Source: Calothrix anomala FACHB-343
Lineage (GTDB): Bacteria; Cyanobacteriota; Cyanobacteriia; Cyanobacteriales; Nostocaceae
Direction: 5' to 3'
Assembly: GCF_014696435.1 (NCBI RefSeq)
Contig: NZ_JACJQG010000023.1
Location: 51,373-115,372 of the forward strand
Length of the DNA: 64,000 nucleotides
Numbering within the stretch: position 1 is the stretch's first letter; each line of letters opens with the position of its first letter. This document shows positions 26,701-35,661 of the stretch, one piece after another. Below the pieces are notes generated by a model, which had not been told where the DNA came from, made no database searches, and was given only the letters and a program-made list of their open reading frames with translations. Made by a program: the position numbers and the translations under genes.

Positions 26701-28137
26701 CTAATCTAAATTGTCTGCTTCTGGTGTGAGGGGTAAGATACCACTCATCTGTTCCAGATTTAACACGGTGGCTAATTCCGCCTCACTCATCAATCCTTTT
26801 TCCAATACAATCTGTCTTAAGGATTTACCAGTTTCTAAGGATTCCTTGGCTACAGATGCTGCATTCAGATAACCAATGTGGGGATTAAGGGCGGTAACTA
26901 AAGCTAAACTACCTTCAGCATAAGCTAAACAGCGTTCTTGATTCGCGGTAATGCCTTTAATGCAACGTTCCGTCAAGGCGGCGATGGTATTACCTAAAAT
27001 TTCGATGCTTTGAATTAAATTGTAGGCAATCAGAGGCATCATCACATTTAATTCTAATTGTCCAGCTTGGGCAGCAAGTGCGATCGCGTTGTCGTAACCC
27101 ATAACTTGAAAACATACCATCGATGTCATCTCTGCCATCACCGGATTATACTTCCCTGGCATAATTGAAGAACCGGGTTGTACTGGCGGGAGTTGAATTT
27201 CCTTAAATCCTGTTTTTGGCCCCGAATCCATCAACCGCAAATCGTGGGAAATTTTGACTAAATCTTGAGCTAAGTTGCGTACAGCACCGGAAACATTTAC
27301 AAATGGTGCCATACTTTGCATCGCCGCCATCAAATGAGGTGCAGGTTCTAAAGGTGTATTTAGCAATTCTGCGAGAACTTCCACCACCCGCGCCCGATAA
27401 CGGGGGTGAGTATTCATCCCTGTACCCGCAGCACTTCCACCCAAACCCAACACCATCAAATCGCCAGAAGCAGTGTAAATCCGATTTTGATGTTCTGCAA
27501 GGATATAAGCCCAAGCGCGGAAATTTTCACCCAACCGCACAGGTACAGCATCTTGCAAATGAGTTCTACCAGATTTGACGATATCTTGAAATTCTACCGC
27601 TTTGGCATCAAGAGAGGCGATCGCATTATCTAAAGCTGGGTGTAATGTATGCGTCAGTGCCAATAACCCACCGATGCGGATTGCTGTAGGAATCACATCA
27701 TTGGTAGACTGTCCATAATTCACATGGTCATTGGGGCTTACTCTTTTATAATTGCCCTTTTCATCCCCTAAAATTTCCAAAGCCCGATTCGCCAGCACTT
27801 CATTTACATTCATGTGGTGAGAAGTACCCGCACCAGCTTGGTAGACATCAACCACAAATTGATCGCGCAACTTTCCTGCAAGTATCTCATCTGATGCTTG
27901 CACAATTGCTTGACTAATATCTTGGGGAATGCAACCCAGTTCGCCGTTAACAATTGCTGTAGCTTTTTTGATTAATAAACAAGCATCTACGTAAGTAGAT
28001 AACGGCTTAAGTCCGCTAATAGGGAAGTTTTCGATAGCCCGCAGCGTTTGGATACCGTAATAAACATTACTTGCAATTTGGCGATCGCCCATTGAATCCC
28101 GTTCGATGCGAAATTGGGAATTTGCTTGTTGAGTCAT
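26701..28137 (-). CDS. aspA: Aspartate ammonia-lyase
   Basis: A 478-residue member of the fumarase/aspartase superfamily, converting aspartate to fumarate and ammonium. The superfamily signature GSSIMPGKYNPVMAE, the flexible loop with the catalytic Ser, is intact, as are AGAGTSHHMNVNEVLANRA and SGRTHLQDAVP. The combination favours aspartase over fumarase. It also links to the nitrogen theme of the window. The gene begins with ATG at 28137. Confidence 0.9.
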   Translation of the reverse strand: MTQQANSQFRIERDSMGDRQIASNVYYGIQTLRAIENFPISGLKPLSTYVDACLLIKKATAIVNGELGCIPQDISQAIVQASDEILAGKLRDQFVVDVYQAGAGTSHHMNVNEVLANRALEILGDEKGNYKRVSPNDHVNYGQSTNDVIPTAIRIGGLLALTHTLHPALDNAIASLDAKAVEFQDIVKSGRTHLQDAVPVRLGENFRAWAYILAEHQNRIYTASGDLMVLGLGGSAAGTGMNTHPRYRARVVEVLAELLNTPLEPAPHLMAAMQSMAPFVNVSGAVRNLAQDLVKISHDLRLMDSGPKTGFKEIQLPPVQPGSSIMPGKYNPVMAEMTSMVCFQVMGYDNAIALAAQAGQLELNVMMPLIAYNLIQSIEILGNTIAALTERCIKGITANQERCLAYAEGSLALVTALNPHIGYLNAASVAKESLETGKSLRQIVLEKGLMSEAELATVLNLEQMSGILPLTPEADNLD

Positions 28138-28663
28138 AGTGCCGATAATGTAGACAATCTCAGAACAAAGATCATCCCATGCTTAGGCGAAGATGTGAAA
28201 ACTCAATTTTCTCTCTCTGTGTTCTCTGCGCCTCTGCGGTGCAAAAATAATTTATTAAGACTGATGCATTCAGAGAAAATACAAAATCTATGTCATACCA
28301 ATTCAATATAAAAATGAATATACAGTGATTTTCAGGTAAATAGACCACATTGTAGGGGCACGGCACCAGTAAGATTATTGTATATGCGAGAATATTATGG
28401 ATGCCGTGCCCCTACAGCCAATATATATCAGGGTTGTAAGTTATTCTTTCAGACTAGTCACAAAAATGAGTAAATCATGATAATCTACTACTTTAGATAG
28501 ATTACTTAATTATGATAATCATATGTGTTGCTGTCAATTTGCCAAATTTAAACCAAAATTTTTTAAAAAATAAATTCTTTAATCAAAAGAAAATGATAAT
28601 TAATCAAGAGAGAACTAACATCAGTAATAATTAAACTTAATTATAAAAAATAATTAAATATTA
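28138..28663. other. Divergent gap between aspA and the CHAT gene
   Basis: Contains a CTCTGCGCCTCTGCGGT arm (28225-28241) related to the nrtC-nrtD hairpin, the palindromic repeat at 28322-28420, and AT-rich DNA with two copies of ATGATAATC (28477 and 28513). The latter flank an inverted pair TAATCTA/TAGATTA and could be operators of the CHAT gene; this is a guess. Confidence 0.45.
28322..28420. repeat. Dispersed palindromic repeat, copy A
   Basis: A perfect 14-bp inverted repeat (28352-28365 with 28402-28415; arm GTAGGGGCACGGCA) plus a conserved left flank ATTTTCAGGTAAATAGAC. A second copy with the same flank and loop lies at 46803-46900. Both carry TATTGTATAT.CGAGAA in the loop. Confidence 0.8.
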
Positions 28664-31414
28664 ATGGCTAAAGTAGTTAAACTCAATATCATTAATGGTG
28701 ATTTTGCGCAAGGTTTTACAGTCCAGGTGGAAATTCGTCAGAAAGGTAGACTCATTGATCCAAAAATAGCAAATCTTCCTCCTGCACCTGATATTCCAGA
28801 GCTTTATCATAATTTCCAAGAAATTTATAATAATTTAGATCAGCCTTTTTTAAACTTTCAAATTCCCCCAGATCAGAACAACGAATTTCCTACCATAGCA
28901 GAGTGTAGAGAAGCTGCTCGAAGATTGGAAATGCGTCTCGAAGAGTGGTTTGATCATCCTTCTATGAAAACATTGCGTATTTACATAGAACAACACCTAA
29001 GAAGAACCGAACCTATTCAGGTCATTTTCCAGACCGACAATGAAATACTAAAAAAGCTACCTTGGCATTTATGGGATTTATTTGAAATTTTTCCTAAAGC
29101 TTGGTTCTCCCTAAGTACAACTTTTAATATACATCAACCTAATATACATACACATTCTAAACCACTAAAAAGACCTGTAAGAATTTTAGCTATTTTGGGT
29201 AGCGATCAAAATACCGATCCAAATACCAATAATTTTGAACGTGATGGAAACTTATTCAACAATTTACCTGGTGCAAGAGTCAAAAAATTACCAACACCAA
29301 CGCGCCAAGAACTTTGTCAAGAATTACAAAATGAGTACTCTTGGGATATTGTCTGTTTTTCAGGACATAGTTGGAGTATAAATACAAACAATGATGGACA
29401 ATTGCAGATCAACCCTAGCGATAGTCCATCTATGAGAGAGTTAAGAAATGCATTTAGAGGCGCTATACGAAACGGCTTAAAATTAGTAATTTTCAGTTCT
29501 TGCGATGGTTCAGGTTTAGCAAATAAATTGATGCAATTTCAAATTCCCCAAGTAATTATTATGCGGGAACTGGTACCAGATGAAGTCGCATATCAATTTT
29601 TAAAAGAATTCTTGCAGTTATTTTCCCAAGGTGAATTGTTTTATCTAGCTGTGCGCAAAGCACAAGAGAATTTACAGAGTATAGAAAATCAATATCCTTG
29701 CGCTTCCTGGCTACCTGTTATTTATCAAAACCCCGCAGCAAAGTCGCCAGTTTGGCCTCACTTGATTAACATTTATAAGCTCAACCGTGGCATAAAAAAG
29801 CTTCGGCGTAATATCAATTTAGCGATATATATCTTTTTATTTTTGATATGCTGCTTTATAGTTATCTTATTTCCTCAAATAAAATGTACACTAAGTAATA
29901 ATTGCTCAGTAAAGATTCCCAATCCTCCTTCTACCCCTACAGTTACAGCAGTTTCACCAATTTCTACTGCAAATATTAACCCTAACGAACAATTCTTTAG
30001 TCGTGGTCAAAAAACATTAATCTCACCAGATCAAAAGTATACAAATCGTGAAAAAGAGCAAGGAATTAATTCATTTGAAAATAAACAGTGGAAAGCAGCT
30101 ATTGATTATTTTAGTAAATATTTAAAATTACAAAAAAATGATCCGGAAACACTAATTTATCTAAATAATGCTATAGCAGAGCTAAGAAAGGAACAAAAAA
30201 ACCAAAACTATATTACAATTGCAGTAAGCGTTCCTATGACTAAAGACCTTGAGCGTTCTGAAAACATTTTACGAGGAGTCGCCCATGCTCAAAGCAGACT
30301 AAATTGCGGTAGTGTGGATAATATTATTAATGTTATTAAAAATGATAGCAGTACAGCTTTGAATACCTGCAAAGGTGGTATTAATAAGCAACCATTAGTA
30401 GTTGAAATAGTAGACGATCAGGATAACGCAGACAATGTAGCCAAACTAGCAGAAAATATTATTAAACTTGATAGGAATATATTAGCAGTTATCGGTCACT
30501 ATTCGAGCAAAACTACTATTGCATCTTTAAAGATATATAATAATAAAATTGTTGTCATTTCTCCTAGCAGTACCTCTTCTGACATAAATGAGTATGGGTT
30601 TCAAATTTTTCGCACTACTATTAATGACAATAGTAGTGCAAAAATTTTGTCTAGTTATGTTCAGGAAAGATTGAGATCATTAAATCAAAGCGAGCGTCAA
30701 AATTTAAAATTTATTGTTGCATATACTAAAGGTAATCCTTATAGCGACTCTTTAAAAAAGACTTTTCAAAATTCGTTTGCGTTAGCACAGTATGATGCAG
30801 AATTCGATCTGTTGACTCAAAAACCAAAAGATATTCTAAAACAAATAGAAACCAATACGCCGACTGTTTTACTACTGATTACTTCTGCTAAAGGTACAAC
30901 TTTAGATAATGCATTAACCATTATTGAGCAAGTTTCTCAGATTCCAAATCCAAATCTGATACTAATAGGTGGAGATTCTTTATACCACAGTAAAACCAAG
31001 AAAAAGACTGTAGAAAAAAGTAATTTGGTGCTTGCTGTTCCTTGGCACTCAGATGACGAGCAATTACCTTTCAATAGAGAGGCTAATAATCTTTGGGGTA
31101 ATAATGTAGAAGTAGACTGGCGAAACGCTATGGCGTATGATGCAACTCAAGCAATTATTGCAGGTTTAACGCAAATAAACTTACAATACAATCCCCAAAT
31201 GCTTAAAACATATCGCCAGCAGCTTAAAGACAAACTTTTGCAACCCGATGATTCTTCAATTCAAGGTGCTACGAAACCAGTAATATTTACTCAATATGGC
31301 GAACGTATACGTAACGATACGAATTCAGATGAAATTGGGGTATTGGTAAAAGTTAAATGTACTAGTAATAATTCCTGCAAGTTTGTTAAATATAATCTGC
31401 CCAAGCAACCTTGA
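28664..31414 (+). CDS. CHAT protease - transmembrane - TPR - ABC-type ligand-binding fusion
   Basis: A 916-residue protein with an unusual order of parts. Residues 1-160 are an N-terminal region often found ahead of CHAT domains in cyanobacteria. About 170-355 form a CHAT (caspase-like HetF/TPR-associated) protease with His235 in CFSGHS and Cys280 in IFSSCDGSG. A single membrane helix spans about 385-405 with a basic preceding segment (KKLRRN), so CHAT is cytoplasmic. Then comes one TPR-like hairpin (about 463-505) and a periplasmic-binding fold of the branched-chain amino-acid receptor type (about 516-870; ITIAVSVPMTKDL, AVIGHYSSKTT). It is distinctly AT-rich. I infer a ligand-gated membrane protease. 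Convergent with the DUF1822/sigma operon. Confidence 0.85.
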   Translation: MAKVVKLNIINGDFAQGFTVQVEIRQKGRLIDPKIANLPPAPDIPELYHNFQEIYNNLDQPFLNFQIPPDQNNEFPTIAECREAARRLEMRLEEWFDHPSMKTLRIYIEQHLRRTEPIQVIFQTDNEILKKLPWHLWDLFEIFPKAWFSLSTTFNIHQPNIHTHSKPLKRPVRILAILGSDQNTDPNTNNFERDGNLFNNLPGARVKKLPTPTRQELCQELQNEYSWDIVCFSGHSWSINTNNDGQLQINPSDSPSMRELRNAFRGAIRNGLKLVIFSSCDGSGLANKLMQFQIPQVIIMRELVPDEVAYQFLKEFLQLFSQGELFYLAVRKAQENLQSIENQYPCASWLPVIYQNPAAKSPVWPHLINIYKLNRGIKKLRRNINLAIYIFLFLICCFIVILFPQIKCTLSNNCSVKIPNPPSTPTVTAVSPISTANINPNEQFFSRGQKTLISPDQKYTNREKEQGINSFENKQWKAAIDYFSKYLKLQKNDPETLIYLNNAIAELRKEQKNQNYITIAVSVPMTKDLERSENILRGVAHAQSRLNCGSVDNIINVIKNDSSTALNTCKGGINKQPLVVEIVDDQDNADNVAKLAENIIKLDRNILAVIGHYSSKTTIASLKIYNNKIVVISPSSTSSDINEYGFQIFRTTINDNSSAKILSSYVQERLRSLNQSERQNLKFIVAYTKGNPYSDSLKKTFQNSFALAQYDAEFDLLTQKPKDILKQIETNTPTVLLLITSAKGTTLDNALTIIEQVSQIPNPNLILIGGDSLYHSKTKKKTVEKSNLVLAVPWHSDDEQLPFNREANNLWGNNVEVDWRNAMAYDATQAIIAGLTQINLQYNPQMLKTYRQQLKDKLLQPDDSSIQGATKPVIFTQYGERIRNDTNSDEIGVLVKVKCTSNNSCKFVKYNLPKQP

Positions 31415-31450
31415 CACTAAATTTATCCGCCAAATCTGCGCTAAATATTA
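31388..31450 (-). pseudogene. Relic 3' end of a second DUF1822 gene, antisense over the CHAT stop
   Basis: On the minus strand this segment reads FSADLADKFSVKVAWADYI then TAA. The live DUF1822 gene nearby ends YIQFIFSADLGDKFSVNVTL and so on, and the DNA (31414-31450 versus 31560-31596) is nearly identical over about 37 bases. The relic has no upstream coding continuation (a hairpin follows), so it is a fragment of another DUF1822 gene left by recombination. Confidence 0.7.
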
Positions 31451-31451
31451 T

Positions 31452-31484
31452 AGATCCCCGACTTCATTAAGAAGTCGGGGATCT
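31452..31484. terminator. Hairpin between convergent CHAT and DUF1822 genes
   Basis: A perfect 14-bp stem, AGATCCCCGACTTC (31452-31465) with its complement (31471-31484), 5-base loop. There is no strong T run, but its place between two converging stop codons suits a bidirectional terminator. The CCCCGACT core also appears at 63902-63909. Confidence 0.65.
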
Positions 31485-31512
31485 GAACATATTGTTATTT
31501 ACATTTCAAATT

Positions 31513-32655
31513 TTAAACAACAAAAAACTCAGTTACACTAGCATCAGCCAAAGTAACATTGACACTAAATTTATCGCCTAAATCTGCACTAAATATGAAC
31601 TGAATATAATTGTCTTCTTTCTTAGCTGTAACCGGATAAAAAATGTTACCAGCTTCATCTAAACCCAATAATTTTAAACCTGCGGGTACAAAAGATTGGC
31701 TACCTATTGGATAAACTCGCAGTAGAATGGATCTTCTAGTATTAGGTGTGGGTAAAACTGCAACCATCAGCGCCACTGGAATACCTCCTAAACGCATACT
31801 TATATCAATTATTCTTCTTGCGCCAGCATCGGGATGTTGAGGGTTTATTTGCCATAAAAGTTCAGCTGCTTTCCAGCGAATCTGCTCATCTTGAGTAGAT
31901 TCTATAAGTTGGCTTAAGGCTGTACTAGGTTCTAATTCAGCTAGAGAAATATTTTGTGATTGTTTAGCGTATAACTGTGCAATCAAACGCCTAATACTGT
32001 GAGTATCATTGGGATCAACTCTTGCAGATGCTATGCTACGAAACCGAAAAGCCATACTAGGTGTTTGATTGCGAATAAGTTCTTCTACAGCTAGCCAACC
32101 TGCATCAAAAATATTATTTAACCAATTTTCTAAATGCACAATTTTGGGGATTTCTGCAATCTGTTGTAATTGTTTTCTTTTCTCGCTTAAATAATCAGGA
32201 AATTCCTCTAGGGAATGCAAATCTTTTAAAGGTACATTTTCTTGTTCTGGTGCTAATTGTGGTAAAAATCCTAGTAGTGTGGCTTGTCTTAAAGATGAGT
32301 TTAGCTGTACTGCTACATAACCTATGCGATTCTCCCAAGCTTCAGAGGGTATTGTGAAAACTTCGGCATGTGTTAATACAGGGCGACATTCAAATTTACC
32401 CAGATTCTTGATATTTAAATCCGCTATATCTAGAAATTTTTGCACTATCAAATTACGACTATCGCTATTTTCCCAATCGCTTTCAAATCCCATGCATTTA
32501 AAGTAATGTTCTACTGCATATATAGCCAAAGTATTAAGATAAACTTGTTTGGCTTTTTCTGGTTGATGATGTTGTTTACTGTACTGTTGTGCTAAGGAAT
32601 GTGCGCTAAAAGAAAGAGGTACGGTAAAGGTTAAAGTTTCAGCAGAGTTAGTCAT
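31513..32655 (-). CDS. DUF1822 family protein
   Basis: A 380-residue soluble protein of the cyanobacterial DUF1822 family. It begins with FTVPLSFSAHSLAQQYSKQ and YLNTLAIYAVEHYFKCMG, typical of the family, has RNLIVQKFLDIADLNIKNLG and ends with a beta-rich segment containing LPTPNTRRSILLRVYP. I start at ATG 32655, which has GAGG 7 bases upstream; an ATG eight codons earlier lacks one. Function unknown. In my recollection DUF1822 genes often sit beside sigma-70-like and CHAT or CHASE2 genes, as here. It follows the sigma-like gene by about 48 bases on the same strand. Confidence 0.85.
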   Translation of the reverse strand: MTNSAETLTFTVPLSFSAHSLAQQYSKQHHQPEKAKQVYLNTLAIYAVEHYFKCMGFESDWENSDSRNLIVQKFLDIADLNIKNLGKFECRPVLTHAEVFTIPSEAWENRIGYVAVQLNSSLRQATLLGFLPQLAPEQENVPLKDLHSLEEFPDYLSEKRKQLQQIAEIPKIVHLENWLNNIFDAGWLAVEELIRNQTPSMAFRFRSIASARVDPNDTHSIRRLIAQLYAKQSQNISLAELEPSTALSQLIESTQDEQIRWKAAELLWQINPQHPDAGARRIIDISMRLGGIPVALMVAVLPTPNTRRSILLRVYPIGSQSFVPAGLKLLGLDEAGNIFYPVTAKKEDNYIQFIFSADLGDKFSVNVTLADASVTEFFVV

Positions 32656-32703
32656 GATTAATCCTCGGTTAATTGTCATTGATTTTGTAAATTACATCGA
32701 TAC

Positions 32704-33441
32704 CTATAATTTTTCCTGAAAATATGGCTTTAATCGTTCCAATTCTCTGGAGAAAAAACTAGTAAGGGTGGTATTAGGTAAATTTAACATTTTGGAAAGA
32801 TAAGTCATTTTTATACCTTTTATATATAAAGCTTTAGCAATATATTGAAAAGTTAGCTCTGGTTTGCCCTTGATATGCTTTTGAAATTGATTATCTGGGT
32901 CTTTTATTAGCAGTTCTCTAAGAAAATCACAGTTGGATGCTAATTTTTTTTGTGCTAATTGTTCTTCATAATAAATTGATTTTTCTAATTCAGAATCAAC
33001 CACGAATTCTTCTAATCCATCAAAAGATATGATTTGTACTGGTAAGTTTCGATGTTGAGATTTTGAATGGGGCATGAATTTGAAGCCTGTCCGTGAGTAT
33101 TTTTTTTGAACATCAGAAAACTTATTCTTCAAAATGCCAATAACCCAACTAATAAATCGCTGCTGTTGAGGATTATAACTATCAATACCTTTGCTAATTG
33201 CAATTAAAGTTTCTTGCAGTGCTTCATCAAATAGGTCTTGAAACTCATTTCGTAACTTTGGATATTTTGCTCTGAGACTTGTTTTAAGTCTTGTAGTTTC
33301 TGATGGTTGTTGAATTGCTTGCAGCAGCTTATTCAAAGCCAGCTGTCTTTTAGGAGTTAGAGGTGGTTGTTTTTGAACTTCTAGGGCGAGAAGTTTTAAT
33401 TCATCATTAAATGGCTCATCAAAGGTCATAATAGTCATCAT
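32704..33441 (-). CDS. Sigma-70-like RNA polymerase sigma factor, group 4-like
   Basis: A 245-residue protein. Residues about 70-115 resemble sigma region 2 (NEFQDLFDEALQETLIAISKGIDSYNP, RFISWVIGILKNKF) and the C-terminus has an HTH of region 4 type (MTYLSKMLNLPNTTLTSFFSRE). The order and size fit the cyanobacterial sigma-like proteins that accompany DUF1822. Whether it binds core polymerase is not shown by sequence. The start is a double ATG at 33441. It heads the operon with DUF1822, which it would presumably work with or be controlled by. Confidence 0.8.
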   Translation of the reverse strand: MMTIMTFDEPFNDELKLLALEVQKQPPLTPKRQLALNKLLQAIQQPSETTRLKTSLRAKYPKLRNEFQDLFDEALQETLIAISKGIDSYNPQQQRFISWVIGILKNKFSDVQKKYSRTGFKFMPHSKSQHRNLPVQIISFDGLEEFVVDSELEKSIYYEEQLAQKKLASNCDFLRELLIKDPDNQFQKHIKGKPELTFQYIAKALYIKGIKMTYLSKMLNLPNTTLTSFFSRELERLKPYFQEKL

Positions 33442-34241
33442 CCGGGGCCAGATAAAAGTTTTAATGCCTTATATACTTAGGTATACCCACGTTGGTTGAA
33501 CCTCTAATGTCTAATCTGGAGATGTGGAAGGGTTTGACGCAAAAGCCTAAATTTTTAATATAAGTTTACAAATTGAGGTAGAGGGGATGTAGTTACACTG
33601 CTGTTGGCGTTGAGGTGTAACAAAGTACTCACATCAAATTATCTACAGCAGCGACAAATGGGTAGAAGAGAACCAAACCCAACATATACAAAGCATTAGG
33701 GGTGTTGGGTTTTGTACCCTGAATCAATCAACGACTACCCTGAATCAATCAACCAATACAGTTCAGCTAACGATAATTGTAGGTTGGGTAGAGCGTAAGC
33801 GAAACCCAACATTATCGCGGCTTTGTTGGGTTTCGTTCCTCAACCCAACCTACGCAGCTACGCAGCTACCCGAATCAATCAACCGGAAAAGTCTCTCCCA
33901 TAATTCAGTTGACACTTATAAGTAGTGTCAGAGCCAAATATATAATTTGCTTTGTTCTCGCCAAGTTAGCGAGCAAAAATTTAGGTAATTTGCGTAAAAG
34001 CTTTGAAGTTTTTCGGAATTAGATATTGAGAGGGTAAGCAAGCATTACTTTCTCAATATCGCTGATGAGTTTTCTCGGAGGACGATTTTACACTGACGTT
34101 GAGTAATTAACAAAAATTTACTCTAGTCAAATAACTAAAAAATCTGTTCTTTTGCGTAAAAGTTAGAGAATACTTCAGAAGTAAATAACAAGACAATCAG
34201 CAAGTCTTACATTGATAATTCGTGAATCCAGGGTAAATATT
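33442..34241. other. Divergent gap between sigma-like and trypsin-like genes, repeat-rich
   Basis: No gene. It contains two GTTGGGTTT palindromic elements (33675-33715 and 33780-33852), three copies of ACCCTGAATCAATCAAC or variants (near 33717, 33737 and 33869), and a hairpin at 34025-34063 with arms GATATTGAGA/TCTCAATATC upstream of the protease gene. Confidence 0.5.
33780..33852. repeat. Palindromic GGTTGGGT..GTTGGGTTTCG repeat
   Basis: The arm TAGGTTGGGTAGAGCG at 33780 and its counterpart ending CAACCCAACCTA at 33852 form an imperfect hairpin about 73 bases long. This element type is widespread in cyanobacterial genomes. A related smaller palindrome, AAACCCAACA..TGTTGGGTTT, lies about 65 bases to the left. 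Confidence 0.75.
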
Positions 34242-35354
34242 ATGTTGTCAAAAGCGCAACTACGATTTCAAACCTTCCTGTGGTTATCTGCATTATTTAC
34301 TACTCTAATTCCCTTTAATACCGCTAAATCTCAAACTACTGAAACTGGACAATATCAAGTAGCAACAAAGTCTAGTCAGGCGAAAACAGTTAAGAATAAT
34401 CCAGCTAAATTATCACCAGACAATTTAGTAGCGGAGACTGTTAAGCCATCAGTAGTCCGAGTAGTGTTAGGCTGTGAAGCTAAAGTTTACTTGCCAAAAA
34501 ATGGCAAAGTTTATAAATTAAGCCAAATCATTAGTCATGGTTCTGGTTTTTTTGTGCATCGAAGTGGCACTATTGCTAGCAATGCTCATGTAACACAGTT
34601 CAGCGCAGAGGAATGTCAATACATCTTAAAGTCAGAATTATCTGACCAATTAAAGACTGATAAAGAGAATTTAGAAGATGTTGAAAAAGATTTGAAGTGG
34701 ATTGAAAATAAACCTATAAACTTAGTTTATTTACCTAATGGTGAGAAACTTCCTTTCAAAATAATTATTTCTGGCGATCCTGTGGGTGAAGGTAAGGATG
34801 TTTCTATTATTCAGGTTAATTTAAAAAATGCTCCTGCTCTTAAGCTAGCAGATTCTGAGCAAGTCAAGCTGATGGATCAAGTAATAGCTGTTGGTTATCC
34901 AGGTGTAGTAGAAAGACTTCCGGTTGATTGGAAAGAAAATTCTTTTCAAGAAGCTACTTTTACTAAGGGAATAGTTTCTGCCAAAAAAAACCTCGATCCT
35001 GATATACCTGTGATTCAAATTAGTGCTGCTGCTGCACCTGGAAATTCTGGCGGGCCAGTATTAAATGAACAAGGTGAAGTTATTGGTATGGTAACTTTTG
35101 GTGTACCTGACAGCAATAATTATATCTTTCTGTTCACTAGTAATACTATTCAAGAGTTCCTCCAAAAAGCTGGTATTATTAACGAACAAAGTTTAGTTAA
35201 TCGACAATATCAGGAAGGTCTGCAATTTTACAATCAAGGAAATTACTCACAAGCATTGCAGCGATTTAAGTTAGTTAAAAGTCTTTTTCCGCAACATTCT
35301 GAGGTGGAAAAGTTTCTGAAAAATTGTCAAGAAATTATAGCTAGCAAAATCTAA
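34242..35354 (+). CDS. Exported trypsin-like serine protease with C-terminal TPR
   Basis: A 370-residue secreted protease of the HtrA/S1C type without a PDZ domain. A signal peptide covers about residues 1-32 (FLWLSALFTTLIPFNTAKS). The catalytic triad is visible: His in ASNAHVT, Asp in GKDVSIIQV and Ser in APGNSGGPVLN. The last 50 residues form one or two TPR-like helices (YQEGLQFYNQGNYSQALQRFKL). I start at ATG 34242; a TTG 30 bases upstream would extend the signal peptide oddly. It diverges from the sigma/DUF1822 operon and shares low GC with the CHAT gene, which suggests, without proving, a common system. Confidence 0.85.
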   Translation: MLSKAQLRFQTFLWLSALFTTLIPFNTAKSQTTETGQYQVATKSSQAKTVKNNPAKLSPDNLVAETVKPSVVRVVLGCEAKVYLPKNGKVYKLSQIISHGSGFFVHRSGTIASNAHVTQFSAEECQYILKSELSDQLKTDKENLEDVEKDLKWIENKPINLVYLPNGEKLPFKIIISGDPVGEGKDVSIIQVNLKNAPALKLADSEQVKLMDQVIAVGYPGVVERLPVDWKENSFQEATFTKGIVSAKKNLDPDIPVIQISAAAAPGNSGGPVLNEQGEVIGMVTFGVPDSNNYIFLFTSNTIQEFLQKAGIINEQSLVNRQYQEGLQFYNQGNYSQALQRFKLVKSLFPQHSEVEKFLKNCQEIIASKI

Positions 35355-35661
35355 AATCTATTCTCTGTGAAGTTGCATATTCAAGCCCTCAGGCTTCTAG
35401 CCTGGGGCTATACAAACAAAGCTTGCTTGCGCAGGCTAAATTAATTTAATTGTATGCATCTTCATATTAAATGGGTATGAAGCCCTGACTACAGAGAAAA
35501 AATTTTCATTTTTTGTGACAGTTGCGTAAGTCCTAAATTGTTCAAATTGCATCCCCCATATTTTTCTTGTTTGCGTTCCCTTGTGCCTTTTCCTCAGAGA
35601 GATTGCTAAAATCCTGTTATCATAACAACTCACGCAGCAGGGTTTAGAAACAGCGATCGCT
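35355..35661. other. Gap upstream of recQ with dispersed repeats
   Basis: No gene. Contains a copy of the CAGGCT..AGCCTGGGGCTATA hairpin family at 35388-35412, and an isolated GCGTAAGTCC end (35525-35534) of the 160-bp MITE-like family. Confidence 0.55.
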
